Assembly (NCBI RefSeq): GCF_014207095.1
Contig: NZ_JACHBG010000001.1
Location: forward strand, 1 to 64,000
Length of the DNA: 64,000 nucleotides
Source of the DNA: Martinezella lusitana
GTDB lineage: Bacteria; Pseudomonadota; Alphaproteobacteria; Rhizobiales; Rhizobiaceae
Reading direction: 5' to 3'
Shown: positions 39,701 through 46,212 of the stretch, in pieces
How the letters are laid out: every line of letters starts with the position of its first letter
Numbering within the stretch: the stretch's first letter is position 1
Program-made: the position numbers and the translations under genes
Notes under the pieces: generated by a model
Told to the model about the DNA's origin: nothing
The model's input: the letters and a program-made list of their open reading frames with translations, nothing else
The model's database searches: none

Positions 39701-40438
39701 TTCTTCAGCCACCGGTTCGGTCGCGGCAGGTGCTACCTGGCTGGCAGGGCCTTCCGTCGGGTCGAGATGGCCGAGGACCGTCTCGACGACGAAAAGCAGA
39801 TGCAGCGCCGGGATTTCCGACAGCTTGCCGATGGCGGCAGGTAGATAGCCGCGGCCGGTGGGGATTGGCCGCTTGATCAGCCGGTCCGACTGGGCGCCGG
39901 CCATGGTCGTCAGCATGCGCGCCGTCTGCGGCGTGATGTCGAGCATGCGGAAACGCTCGGATGCGGCGACGATTTCGCCATCGCGGCCAATGACGGCCAT
40001 ATGGGTATCGGGGTCGTCGAAACCGTCGATCATGCGCCTGGCGCATTCCGATAGAGCCATCGGTTTGGACGAAACCGGCGATGAGAACAGGATCGCCTCT
40101 TCGCCCTGCTGGATGCGGATACGCTCGACCGCTGCGTTCACCACCGAACGCCGGAAGCCGGAGGCCATGCGGATGAGAAATGTGCGCTGCTCGCCGACGG
40201 TGCTGAGGCCGCGTGCCGTCGCCTCGATCTGGCGGAAGGAAACATCGCCGGACTTCGGCCCTTGGTCGAGAAAATCATAAATGATGTCGTAGCCGAACAG
40301 GTTGGCGCCAGCGCCGTTCGCCCAAAGCACGCGGTCCATCCCGGCCGAAAACATGACCATGGCCTCACCACGGGCAAAGCGTTCCCGAACGCGCGGATGC
40401 ACGGCAATGTCAATGAACGGATATTGAATTGCGGGCAT
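36788..40438 (-). CDS. PdhS-like multi-PAS cell-cycle histidine kinase
   Basis: A 1216-residue cytoplasmic sensor kinase with no membrane spans. It has an N-terminal PAS-like region (about 1-120, with VLWANGAGANLFGYD), a Pro/Glu/Ala-rich acidic linker, a PAS-like region (about 370-485), a second acidic linker (about 495-690), two further PAS domains (about 700-815 and 850-960), and then HisKA with the phosphorylated histidine near H994 (SHEIRTPLNAIIGFSD). The ATPase domain (about 1090-1210) has DTGVGMT and GDGTGLGLPL. The N-terminus and kinase core resemble the PdhS/PleC/DivJ group that signals through DivK; this is an inference. A CtrA-type box lies 40 bases upstream. Confidence 0.82.
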   Translation of the reverse strand: MPAIQYPFIDIAVHPRVRERFARGEAMVMFSAGMDRVLWANGAGANLFGYDIIYDFLDQGPKSGDVSFRQIEATARGLSTVGEQRTFLIRMASGFRRSVVNAAVERIRIQQGEEAILFSSPVSSKPMALSECARRMIDGFDDPDTHMAVIGRDGEIVAASERFRMLDITPQTARMLTTMAGAQSDRLIKRPIPTGRGYLPAAIGKLSEIPALHLLFVVETVLGHLDPTEGPASQVAPAATEPVAEETRAELEAATADEAPKPEIAAPFGDVIDAVAHIEELDETPEYRVDEEQDVAPVTGDVGESLSMPAMMDGHGKDAVETSAPAPEPHTEAPTLDETHAADAGAETVPEPAPPEASSADDGTADGFVFKRNGRATRFVWKIDAAGRFSEVSREFADAVGPHAAKIAGHAFTEVAARFNLDPDGKIAELLARRDTWSGRTIYWPVEGTGLTVPVDLAALPTYTRSREFDGFRGFGVVRLADAIEDPMKHGMALDGEENPAVEPEVAHQDTDAATTAREQPAPEQEDAAAASANTEQTITDSDPVVNAEPPALRIVETPNRRQTDKIIRLHEHRTQAQASLSLSEQAAFREIARQLEPFGKRAETPAEQPPIEPGEKNSDIVPQANAADELLSDGSETAIASDEAATQQDKVDSAVETSSSEPIAEPSEGHETAGEDVVSAGTHPAAADASAEPEEDFDPIDVLNTTIPPRVKMRSGLSPDIVDQLPLAVLVHAGDRLIHCNPEFLRLTGYENLTDLEQVGGLDALLQRNDLEGKTEQPGTMMVVRADDALVPVTARLQSIRWEDGTALMLALMPVEKNERPAPPPQPVSEEAKPERILEKVAKLQVEIEELRSTLETATDGVIIVGQDGEIRSMNRSASALFNYDDQEIRGKPFVMLFAHESQKAVLDYLGGLAGHGVASVLNDGREVIGREASGGFVPLFMTMGRLNSSNGYCAVIRDITQWKRTEEELRNAKRAAETANAHKTDFLARVSHEIRTPLNAIIGFSDMMAGERFGPIGHSRYVEYATDIGRSGRHVLDIVNDLLDISKIEAGEMDLDFASVGLNEAITEAVSLVQPQANSQRVIIRTALSQAVPNVVADLRSIKQIALNILSNAIRFTPSGGQIVVSTSYENNGSVVLRIRDTGVGMTRSELEQAMKPFRQVSTNSHKRGDGTGLGLPLTKAMVDANRATFSINSSPNEGTLVEVTFPSPRVLAN

Positions 40439-40477
40439 ATTCCAACCTGTTTTGCGGGCGTGACCGCCCCTCGTGTT

Positions 40478-40492
40478 TTAACGGTTTATTAA
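40478..40492. promoter_or_regulatory. CtrA-type box upstream of the PdhS-like kinase gene
   Basis: TTAA-N7-TTAA, the full CtrA consensus spacing, lies 40-54 bases before the kinase start on the minus strand. It overlaps the inverted repeat CGGTT-N7-AACCG (40482-40498). Confidence 0.5.
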
Positions 40493-40554
40493 TAACCGCC
40501 ACCCGCATTCGGGTCCAGCAAAGGCCCGATCTTTCGGCCGGAAAGGTTAACGCG

Positions 40555-40587
40555 TTGTGCGGTGCAAAAATATGTTGCGCTGCACAA
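40555..40587. promoter_or_regulatory. Inverted repeat upstream of the phasin gene (candidate PhaR/AniA site)
   Basis: TTGTGCGGTGCAA and TTGCGCTGCACAA form 13-base arms matching at 11 positions, 7 bases apart. TGC/GCA-rich inverted repeats at phasin promoters are the target of the polyhydroxybutyrate-responsive repressor PhaR/AniA in other alphaproteobacteria. It lies about 75 bases before the start. Confidence 0.5.
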
Positions 40588-40660
40588 ATCTTTATATTAT
40601 ATAAGCCTCACACAGGTTCACGAAGGGTGCCTCCAAGAGGACCCGCATAGGAGCGTAATC

Positions 40661-41107
40661 ATGGCTACTGTAAAGAAAGACGACGTTTTTTCAACGGCTG
40701 CATTCGATCCGTCCAAGTTCTCCGAATCCTTCCGCGATTTCGCCGAAAAGGGTGCTGCCCAGTCGAAGGAAGCCTTCGCCAAGCTGAAGACCGCCACCGA
40801 GGAAGCCGGCAAGACAGTTGAAGCAACTGTCCAGACCGCACAGGCTGGCTCGGTCGAAATCGGCCTCAAGGCAATTGACGTTCTGCGCACCAATGCCGAA
40901 AGCTCGCTGGCGCACATGGAAGCCCTGCTTCGCGTCAAGTCGGTCGCCGAACTCTTCGAACTTCAGACCGCTTTCATCCGCAAGCAGGCCGAAGTCACCG
41001 TAGAGCAGGCCAAGTCCATTCAGGAAACCACCAAGAAGGTTGCTGAAAAGCTGGCAAAGCCGGCCAAAGACGCCGCTGAAAAGGCAATGTCCTCCTTCAA
41101 GGCCTAA
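40661..41107 (+). CDS. Phasin family protein
   Basis: A 148-residue all-helical phasin that coats polyhydroxybutyrate granules. It is rich in Ala, Lys and Glu and has the family core FELQTAFIRKQAEVTVEQAKSIQE (split here over about residues 105-128). The ATG at 40661 follows TAGGAG. The gene has its own strong terminator and a candidate PhaR site. Together with acsA2 it points to active polyhydroxybutyrate storage. Confidence 0.9.
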   Translation: MATVKKDDVFSTAAFDPSKFSESFRDFAEKGAAQSKEAFAKLKTATEEAGKTVEATVQTAQAGSVEIGLKAIDVLRTNAESSLAHMEALLRVKSVAELFELQTAFIRKQAEVTVEQAKSIQETTKKVAEKLAKPAKDAAEKAMSSFKA

Positions 41108-41138
41108 TTGCTTTCCATAAGCCTCCCAAGGCATGAAC

Positions 41139-41176
41139 GTCCCGCCCCAGGTCAACGACCCTGAGGCGGGACTTTT
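41139..41176 (+). terminator. Phasin gene terminator
   Basis: GTCCCGCC pairs perfectly with GGCGGGAC, with further inner pairing, and is followed by TTTT. It begins 32 bases after the phasin stop. Confidence 0.85.
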
Positions 41177-41331
41177 CGTTGGAGGTGGCGGATATATGCG
41201 CCTTGATCGGTATCCGGCGACGCATCTTCATTTGGATATCTGCAAAGCTTTTTTATATTGCGGGGAGATAGGACTTGAAATAATTTCAAAGTCCTCGTAT
41301 GTCACCCCCGTTCGCGGCGACGCGAGCATGT

Positions 41332-41408
41332 GCGGTTGTAGCTCAGTTGGTTAGAGCGCAGGTTTGTGGCACCTGAGGTCGGAGGTTCGAGACCCCCCAA
41401 CCGTACCA
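41332..41408 (+). tRNA. tRNA-His (GTG)
   Basis: A 77-base cloverleaf with an encoded CCA. The anticodon GTG (41366-41368) sits in a 7-base loop between perfect 5-base stems, and the D-arm and TTCGAGA loop are normal. The acceptor starts G1 and pairs with U72; the discriminator is A73 and no G-1 is encoded. This is the known alphaproteobacterial tRNA-His type. The T-stem has an A-C mismatch (41383 against the CCCCC strand). Confidence 0.95.
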
Positions 41409-41638
41409 TTCAATTCCCACTGAAATTCGATTGTTGGTTTTGCTTCAGGCAAAGAAGCCGTGTGCAACGTTGCGTCCGGTCTATGGCGGTGAACGGCCTT
41501 CACGCTCGGCAGATCTGCAAACTTTCCTTATTGATACCTATACCGCCCAGAACATGTATCGAGGCGAACCCAGGGCCACCTGACGGAATGCGGGTGAAAA
41601 TGGCCGGTGCCGCGCCGTTGCGCCCCGGCCATCTCAGT

Positions 41639-42124
41639 TTACTTCTGGAAGTCGTATCTCATGACGAGCTCGCCATTGATAACATCGTCGGTCAGGCGAA
41701 ACCCGACATGCTCATAAAGCCGCCGAGCCTTTTCGTTCTCGGGATGCACGCCGAGCACGACACACGGGCATTGCGGGATCTCCGATATCAGCTCGACGAT
41801 CTGGATTAGCGCAGCCTTCCCATATCCGCGTCCCTGAAAGCGGCCGTCGATCATGAGGCGATAGATCCAGTAATTGCCGTCGTCGTCATCAAGTGCGTAC
41901 ATGGCAAATCCCACCGGCTCACCTGCCGCTCGGATAATAAGCGGAATGCAGGCAGGATTCTGCTCTGCTTCCTCCAACGATTCCGCATTGCTGGCCACAT
42001 AGGATGTCTGGTGATCATGCGGACGCAATGAGAGCACCGACTGGTAGTCTTCGCGGCTAACCCGCTCAAGGATAATGGCAGCACGATCTGCAGCGTGAGG
42101 CTGCCGGTTTTGTTTTGGATGCAT
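41639..42124 (-). CDS. GNAT family N-acetyltransferase
   Basis: A 161-residue acetyltransferase. The acetyl-CoA pyrophosphate loop RFQGRGYGKAAL (about residues 94-105) and the C-terminal NEKARRLYEHVGFRLTDD block (about 129) are typical of GNAT enzymes, and YWIYRLMID provides the central strand. The overall pattern resembles diamine/spermidine acetyltransferases, which would suit the polyamine genes nearby, but the substrate is uncertain. Upstream on the same strand lies a candidate 19-residue leader peptide and hairpins. Confidence 0.85.
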   Translation of the reverse strand: MHPKQNRQPHAADRAAIILERVSREDYQSVLSLRPHDHQTSYVASNAESLEEAEQNPACIPLIIRAAGEPVGFAMYALDDDDGNYWIYRLMIDGRFQGRGYGKAALIQIVELISEIPQCPCVVLGVHPENEKARRLYEHVGFRLTDDVINGELVMRYDFQK

Positions 42125-42265
42125 TTTTCCAATGGCGCTCGAACGGCGCCCCTATATTCGAGAGAAGTCGGATCGGAAGACATGCAGAACCCATCACGCG
42201 GGCTTTGGCCCCGCGTTGAAAATGAGGGATTGCGATGTGGTTCCGATATGGGTGGTCCGGCAGGC

Positions 42266-42325
42266 CTAGCGCTTGCGGCCTAGCCTGATGCCGGAGCGTG
42301 CGATTGAGTGATACGTTTTGAGCAT
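42266..42325 (-). CDS. Candidate 19-residue leader peptide upstream of the GNAT gene
   Basis: The frame encodes MLKTYHSIARSGIRLGRKR and then TAG. It has an outstanding ribosome-binding site (GGGAGGTG, 6 bases from the ATG) and a candidate promoter placed to give a 27-base untranslated leader. The Arg/Lys-rich end and the hairpin that covers the stop codon suggest translation-dependent attenuation. It could also be a free-standing small protein; I know of no family. Confidence 0.45.
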   Translation of the reverse strand: MLKTYHSIARSGIRLGRKR

Positions 42326-42359
42326 CCGTGCACCTCCCTCGTTTGTTTGGTTTGCAACC

Positions 42360-42387
42360 ATTATGCTATGTGGTCTGTTTTGACAAG
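42360..42387 (-). promoter_or_regulatory. Candidate promoter of the leader peptide/GNAT transcript
   Basis: On the minus strand CTTGTC (42387-42382) and CATAAT (42365-42360) are 16 bases apart, close to the rhizobial sigma-70 pattern CTTGAC-N17-CTATAT. The start would fall near 42352. Confidence 0.4.
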
Positions 42388-42472
42388 CATGACGAGCTTT
42401 GATTTCGCCGTGATTCAGGCGTGCAGCAGAACGTTCCCGCCCTGCAGCCGCTACTATCCGGGACGATGAGGG

Positions 42473-42619
42473 TTACTTCTTGTCTTCCGGCTTCTTCGAC
42501 ACATGGCCAGGCGAGATCGGGTCGCTCGCCGGAAAAGTCTCTTCCAGCGCTTCCTCCAGATAGTCGTCTTGTTCTTTGTGCTCTTTTTCTTCGAGCTTCT
42601 GCTGCTTCTTGTCGCTCAT
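42473..42619 (-). CDS. Small acidic protein with ETFPASDP motif
   Basis: A 48-residue, highly charged protein: a Lys/Glu/Gln-rich N-terminus followed by EEALEETFPASDPISPGH and a Lys-rich end. Short proteins ending in an ETFPASDP motif occur across alphaproteobacteria without known function. The ATG at 42619 has GGGAG about 10 bases upstream; a longer frame start is rejected. Confidence 0.65.
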   Translation of the reverse strand: MSDKKQQKLEEKEHKEQDDYLEEALEETFPASDPISPGHVSKKPEDKK

Positions 42620-42806
42620 CGCTTTGGCTCCCTGATCCTGATTTGAAAATACTAGGCCTCGCCCGCTCATTGTCCAGCATCAGGATGCATGACGGAGCGA
42701 AGCGCACATGATGATCCGTCTAGCCACCATGCCGGAATTGGCATGGAACCGTGCCGTCCGCGCATCGTTCTGTTCTTATCAACAACGAGACGCAAGGAGC
42801 GGGCCG

Positions 42807-43094
42807 ATGTCTGTACCGAACGAGCCGATCCCCGAGTCGCCTCCGGTCCCGGAGCCTGGCTGGGTGCCGAGGCCGCCGATTGAAGAGCCGGACCCGGATG
42901 GCCTGCCGGACGAAATTCCGGTTCCCAACCCGGATGAGAACGACGAGCCGCCGAGACAGGAAGGATGGGCAGAAATCCCTACAAAAATATCTGCCGCTCT
43001 TCGCTCACAAGCTCCTGCAGGAAGTCGGCAACGGTGCGGACGCGCACTAGGTCACGGGCGCTCTCGTGATAGGTGGTCCAATAGGCGCGCTTGA
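42807..43094 (+). CDS. Pro/Glu/Asp-rich small hypothetical protein
   Basis: A 95-residue frame from ATG 42807, with AAGGAG 7 bases upstream. The first about 53 residues are extremely rich in Pro, Glu and Asp (PPVPEPGWVPRPPIEEPDPDG), suggesting a disordered protein, and resemble other short rhizobial Pro-rich proteins. The last 40 residues are different in composition and overlap the end of the LysR gene by 116 bases, so the ancestral stop may have been lost. Confidence 0.5.
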   Translation: MSVPNEPIPESPPVPEPGWVPRPPIEEPDPDGLPDEIPVPNPDENDEPPRQEGWAEIPTKISAALRSQAPAGSRQRCGRALGHGRSRDRWSNRRA

Positions 43095-43860
43095 TGGAGA
43101 CGTCTGGGAGGATGCGCGTCAGCTCCGGAAACTGCCGGGCGATGTAATCATGCAGGATGCCGATGCCGGCACCGGAACGCACCGCTTCGGTCTGGCCGAT
43201 CGCGGTCGATATCTCGAAGGCTGCGTCCCAGCTGCGCATGATCTCGCCGGAAAAATTCAGCGAGGCGGTGAAGATCAGATCTTCGACATAGCCGATGCGG
43301 GGATGCAGCTTCAGCGCCTCGACGCTGTCGGGCAGACCGGCCTGCTCCAGATAGGCCCTCGAGGCATAGAGCCCGAGCGTGTAATCGGTCAGCTTGGAAG
43401 AGACCAGCCGCCCCTGCTCGGGACGCTCCAGCGTGATCGCGATATCGGCCTCGCGTTGCGATAGCGAAAAGGAGCGGGGAACGGGCACGAGCTGGATGCG
43501 CAGTTCCGGATAGCGGGCGATCAATCGCCCGAGCCTCGGCGCGAGGAAGGAAACGCCGAACCCGTCGGGCGCCCCGATGCGTACGGTGCCGGTAATGACG
43601 CTGTCGAGATGGCCGATGCTTGCCTGCGCGCGCAGCATCTCGGTTTCCATGCGCTCGGCCGCGTGCAGGAAAATCTCGCCCTCCGCGGTCAGGTCGCAGC
43701 CGTTGGTGCGCCGCACCAGCAGCCGCGTCTTCAGGCGTTCCTCCAGCGTCGTCACCCTGCGGGAGAGGGTGGCGTGGTTGACGCCGAGCCGCTTGGAGGC
43801 GGCAAGGATCTGCCCTGTACGCGCCACGGCGAGAAACATGCGGACGTCATCCCAATCCAT
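42979..43860 (-). CDS. LysR-family transcriptional regulator, divergent from mmsA
   Basis: A 293-residue LysR regulator from ATG 43860. The helix-turn-helix covers about residues 2-60 (DWDDVRMFLAVARTGQILAASKRLGVNHATLSRRVTTLE split over that span), and the effector domain follows. It is divergent from mmsA with 188 bases between, and several TTTTTGC-type repeats lie there. It probably activates mmsA in response to a valine or inositol breakdown product; the effector is inferred only. Confidence 0.88.
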   Translation of the reverse strand: MDWDDVRMFLAVARTGQILAASKRLGVNHATLSRRVTTLEERLKTRLLVRRTNGCDLTAEGEIFLHAAERMETEMLRAQASIGHLDSVITGTVRIGAPDGFGVSFLAPRLGRLIARYPELRIQLVPVPRSFSLSQREADIAITLERPEQGRLVSSKLTDYTLGLYASRAYLEQAGLPDSVEALKLHPRIGYVEDLIFTASLNFSGEIMRSWDAAFEISTAIGQTEAVRSGAGIGILHDYIARQFPELTRILPDVSIKRAYWTTYHESARDLVRVRTVADFLQELVSEERQIFL

Positions 43861-43908
43861 TTGCCCACCCGTTTGCGCTTTCAGCCTTTGATCTTGCGCA
43901 TGTCCTTG

Positions 43909-44002
43909 TTGCAAAAACCGCTACACATTTTTGCGCGACATGCGCTAGGACTTCAATTTTTGCACAACGGTTGCTTATAACAGCTCATTGATTTGTGCAA
44001 AT
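43909..44002. promoter_or_regulatory. Repeated TTTTTGC-type motifs upstream of mmsA
   Basis: TTGCAAAAA (43909-43917, inverted), TTTTTGCGC (43928-43936), TTTTTGCAC (43957-43965) and ATTTGTGCAAAT (43991-44002, nearly palindromic) cluster in the LysR-mmsA gap. Repeated half-sites of one kind suggest the LysR binding region. Confidence 0.45.
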
Positions 44003-44048
44003 TGAAGTGCCATCCTGTAGCCATCGAAGAAAACGAGGAGGCACATCC

Positions 44049-45545
44049 ATGCGTGAGATTGGTCATTTCATCGGCGGCAAGCGCGTCGCCGGCACGAGCG
44101 GACGCACCAGCAACGTCTACAATCCAGCAACCGGCGAAGTGCAGGCAACGGTAGCACTCGCCAGCGTCGATGAGCTGCGCGCAGCTGTCGCAAACGCCAA
44201 GGCCGCGCAGCCGAAATGGGGGGCCACCAATCCGCAGCGCCGCGCCCGCGTTTTCTTCAAGTTCGTCGAACTGCTGAACCAGAATATGGATGAGCTGGCG
44301 ACCCTGCTCTCCTCGGAGCATGGCAAGACGGTTGAAGATTCCAAGGGCGATATCATCCGCGGCCTGGAAGTTTGCGAATTCGTCTGCGGCATTCCGCACC
44401 TGCAGAAGGGTGAGTTCACCGAAGGCGCAGGCCCTTCGATCGACATGTACTCCATCCGCCAGCCGGTCGGCGTCGGCGCCGGCATCACGCCGTTCAACTT
44501 CCCGGGCATGATCCCGATGTGGATGTTTGCGCCTGCGATCGCCTGCGGCAACGCCTTCATCCTGAAGCCGTCCGAGCGTGATCCGTCCCTGCCGATCCGC
44601 CTGGCCGAACTCATGATCGAAGCCGGTCTCCCGGCAGGCATCCTGAACGTCGTCAACGGTGACAAGACTGCCGTCGACGCCATTCTGACTGATCCGGATA
44701 TCGCTGCGGTTTCCTTCGTCGGCTCGACGCCGATCGCCCGCTACGTCTATGGTACGGCCGCTATGAACGGCAAGCGCGCCCAGTGCTTCGGCGGCGCCAA
44801 GAACCACATGATCATCATGCCCGACGCCGACATGGACCAGGCCGTCAACGCTCTGATGGGCGCCGGTTACGGCTCGGCCGGCGAGCGTTGCATGGCGGTA
44901 TCGGTCGCAGTTCCGGTCGGCGAAGACACGGCCAACCGTCTCGTTGAAAAGCTGGTTCCGAAGATCGAATCGCTGCGCATCGGCCCCTATACCGACGACA
45001 AGGCCGATCTCGGCCCGCTCGTCACTAAGGACGCCTACAACCGCGTTACCGGCCTGATCGACCGTGGCGTCGAAGAAGGCGCCAAACTCGTCGTTGACGG
45101 CCGCGGCTTCAAGCTGCAGGGCTATGAAGACGGCTACTTTGTCGGCGGCACGCTGTTCGACCACGTCAAGCCTGACATGGACATCTACAAGACCGAGATC
45201 TTCGGGCCAGTTCTGTCCGTCGTCCGTGCCAAGAACTACGAAGAAGCGCTCGAACTGCCGATGAAGCACGAATACGGTAACGGCGTCGCCATCTACACCC
45301 GTGACGGCGATGCGGCCCGCGATTTCGCCTCGCGCATCAATATCGGCATGATCGGCGTCAACGTTCCGATCCCGGTTCCGCTTGCCTACCACTCCTTCGG
45401 CGGCTGGAAGGCTTCGAGCTTCGGTGATCTCAACCAGCACGGCACGGACTCGATCAAGTTCTGGACGCGCACCAAGACGATCACCGCCCGCTGGCCGTCC
45501 GGCATCAAGGATGGTGCCGAATTCGTCATGCCTACGATGAAGTAA
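44049..45545 (+). CDS. mmsA: CoA-acylating methylmalonate-semialdehyde dehydrogenase
   Basis: A 498-residue aldehyde dehydrogenase that converts methylmalonate semialdehyde to propionyl-CoA (or malonate semialdehyde to acetyl-CoA) with NAD and CoA. The catalytic cysteine is near C281 in GSAGERCMA; ITPFNFPGMIPMWMFAPA and FVGSTPIARYVY are typical of the MmsA/IolA group. It acts in valine or myo-inositol breakdown. The ATG at 44049 follows GAGGAGG. It is monocistronic, with a LysR regulator upstream and a strong terminator after. Confidence 0.93.
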   Translation: MREIGHFIGGKRVAGTSGRTSNVYNPATGEVQATVALASVDELRAAVANAKAAQPKWGATNPQRRARVFFKFVELLNQNMDELATLLSSEHGKTVEDSKGDIIRGLEVCEFVCGIPHLQKGEFTEGAGPSIDMYSIRQPVGVGAGITPFNFPGMIPMWMFAPAIACGNAFILKPSERDPSLPIRLAELMIEAGLPAGILNVVNGDKTAVDAILTDPDIAAVSFVGSTPIARYVYGTAAMNGKRAQCFGGAKNHMIIMPDADMDQAVNALMGAGYGSAGERCMAVSVAVPVGEDTANRLVEKLVPKIESLRIGPYTDDKADLGPLVTKDAYNRVTGLIDRGVEEGAKLVVDGRGFKLQGYEDGYFVGGTLFDHVKPDMDIYKTEIFGPVLSVVRAKNYEEALELPMKHEYGNGVAIYTRDGDAARDFASRINIGMIGVNVPIPVPLAYHSFGGWKASSFGDLNQHGTDSIKFWTRTKTITARWPSGIKDGAEFVMPTMK

Positions 45546-45569
45546 GCCCTAGCGCCATCGCCAATATCG

Positions 45570-45604
45570 ACCGCCGTCCGGGATATTTCGGGCGGCGGTT
45601 TTTT
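45570..45604 (+). terminator. mmsA terminator
   Basis: ACCGCCGTCC pairs with GGGCGGCGGT (one G-T pair) across a 10-base loop and is followed by TTTTT. It begins 24 bases after the mmsA stop. Confidence 0.85.
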
Positions 45605-45686
45605 ATTGCGTTTGTTTTCGATAGAGTCATCTTGTCTAGGCCGTCGTTTTCGACTAGAACAAAAAGAGAACAACGGGAGGACCAAG

Positions 45687-46034
45687 ATGTCCGCGACCTA
45701 TCAGATCGACTATCTCGAATTTCCGTCGAAAGACGGCCTGAAGACCCGCCGCTTCTTTGAGGAGGCCTTCGACTGGAGCTTTATCAGCTATGGGCCGACT
45801 TACCATGTGATCGAAGCAGCCGGTATCGCTGCGGGTATTGACGGAGATGCTGGCGAGGCCGCGGGAGCCCCTCTGCCCGTGGTGCGGACCTCCGACCTCG
45901 AGGCAGCACAGCGGGCGGTCGAATTTGCAGGCGGCGTCATAACCCGTCCCGCTTTCGATTTTCCCGGCGGCCGGCGCTTTCATTTCCGCGAGCCGGGCGG
46001 CTGCGAAATGGCGGTATGGGTTGCTACACCCTGA
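45687..46034 (+). CDS. VOC/glyoxalase-fold protein
   Basis: A 115-residue single-module vicinal oxygen chelate protein. It has the pattern YQIDYLEFPSKDGLKTRRFFEEAFDW, a central strand and FPGGRRFHFREPGGCEMAVW at the end, with a Glu in metal-ligand position. Proteins of this type are often uncharacterised lyases or resistance proteins. The ATG follows GGGAGG. It probably has its own promoter after the mmsA terminator. Confidence 0.8.
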   Translation: MSATYQIDYLEFPSKDGLKTRRFFEEAFDWSFISYGPTYHVIEAAGIAAGIDGDAGEAAGAPLPVVRTSDLEAAQRAVEFAGGVITRPAFDFPGGRRFHFREPGGCEMAVWVATP

Positions 46035-46212
46035 GTGTCCACCAGCCGTCTAGAATGGCGCGCCATCATTTTTCCATTGATCGGTGCCGGTTTTCCTGCT
46101 CTCAAGTGCAACGGTAAGGCGAGCGATGTGTAGCGCAGCACATCCCCGGCGATCGATGCCTTTTGGCGCGCTCGGGCAAGCTCGTCCTCTTGTGGGGTAG
46201 GGGATTACAAAT

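Larger units (their letters stand above)
42125..42472. other. Leader region between the GNAT and acidic small-protein genes
   Basis: These 348 bases contain no ordinary gene. On the minus strand they hold a candidate promoter (42360-42387), a 19-codon leader ORF (42266-42325), a hairpin over its stop (42257-42294: CCGGC..GCCGG and AGGC..GCCT) and a second hairpin (42196-42216; 7-base arms ACGCGGG/CCCGCGT). All precede the GNAT start at 42124. Confidence 0.5.

Noticed and set aside
43953..45440. A 495-codon minus-strand frame opposite mmsA
   Set aside because: It is an antisense shadow of a well-conserved dehydrogenase, Ala/Asp/Gly-rich and without motifs.
46055..46066. ATGGCGCGCCAT palindrome before yjgN as a terminator or operator
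   Set aside because: It has no loop and a broken T-run; 12-base GC-rich palindromes of this kind can occur by chance.
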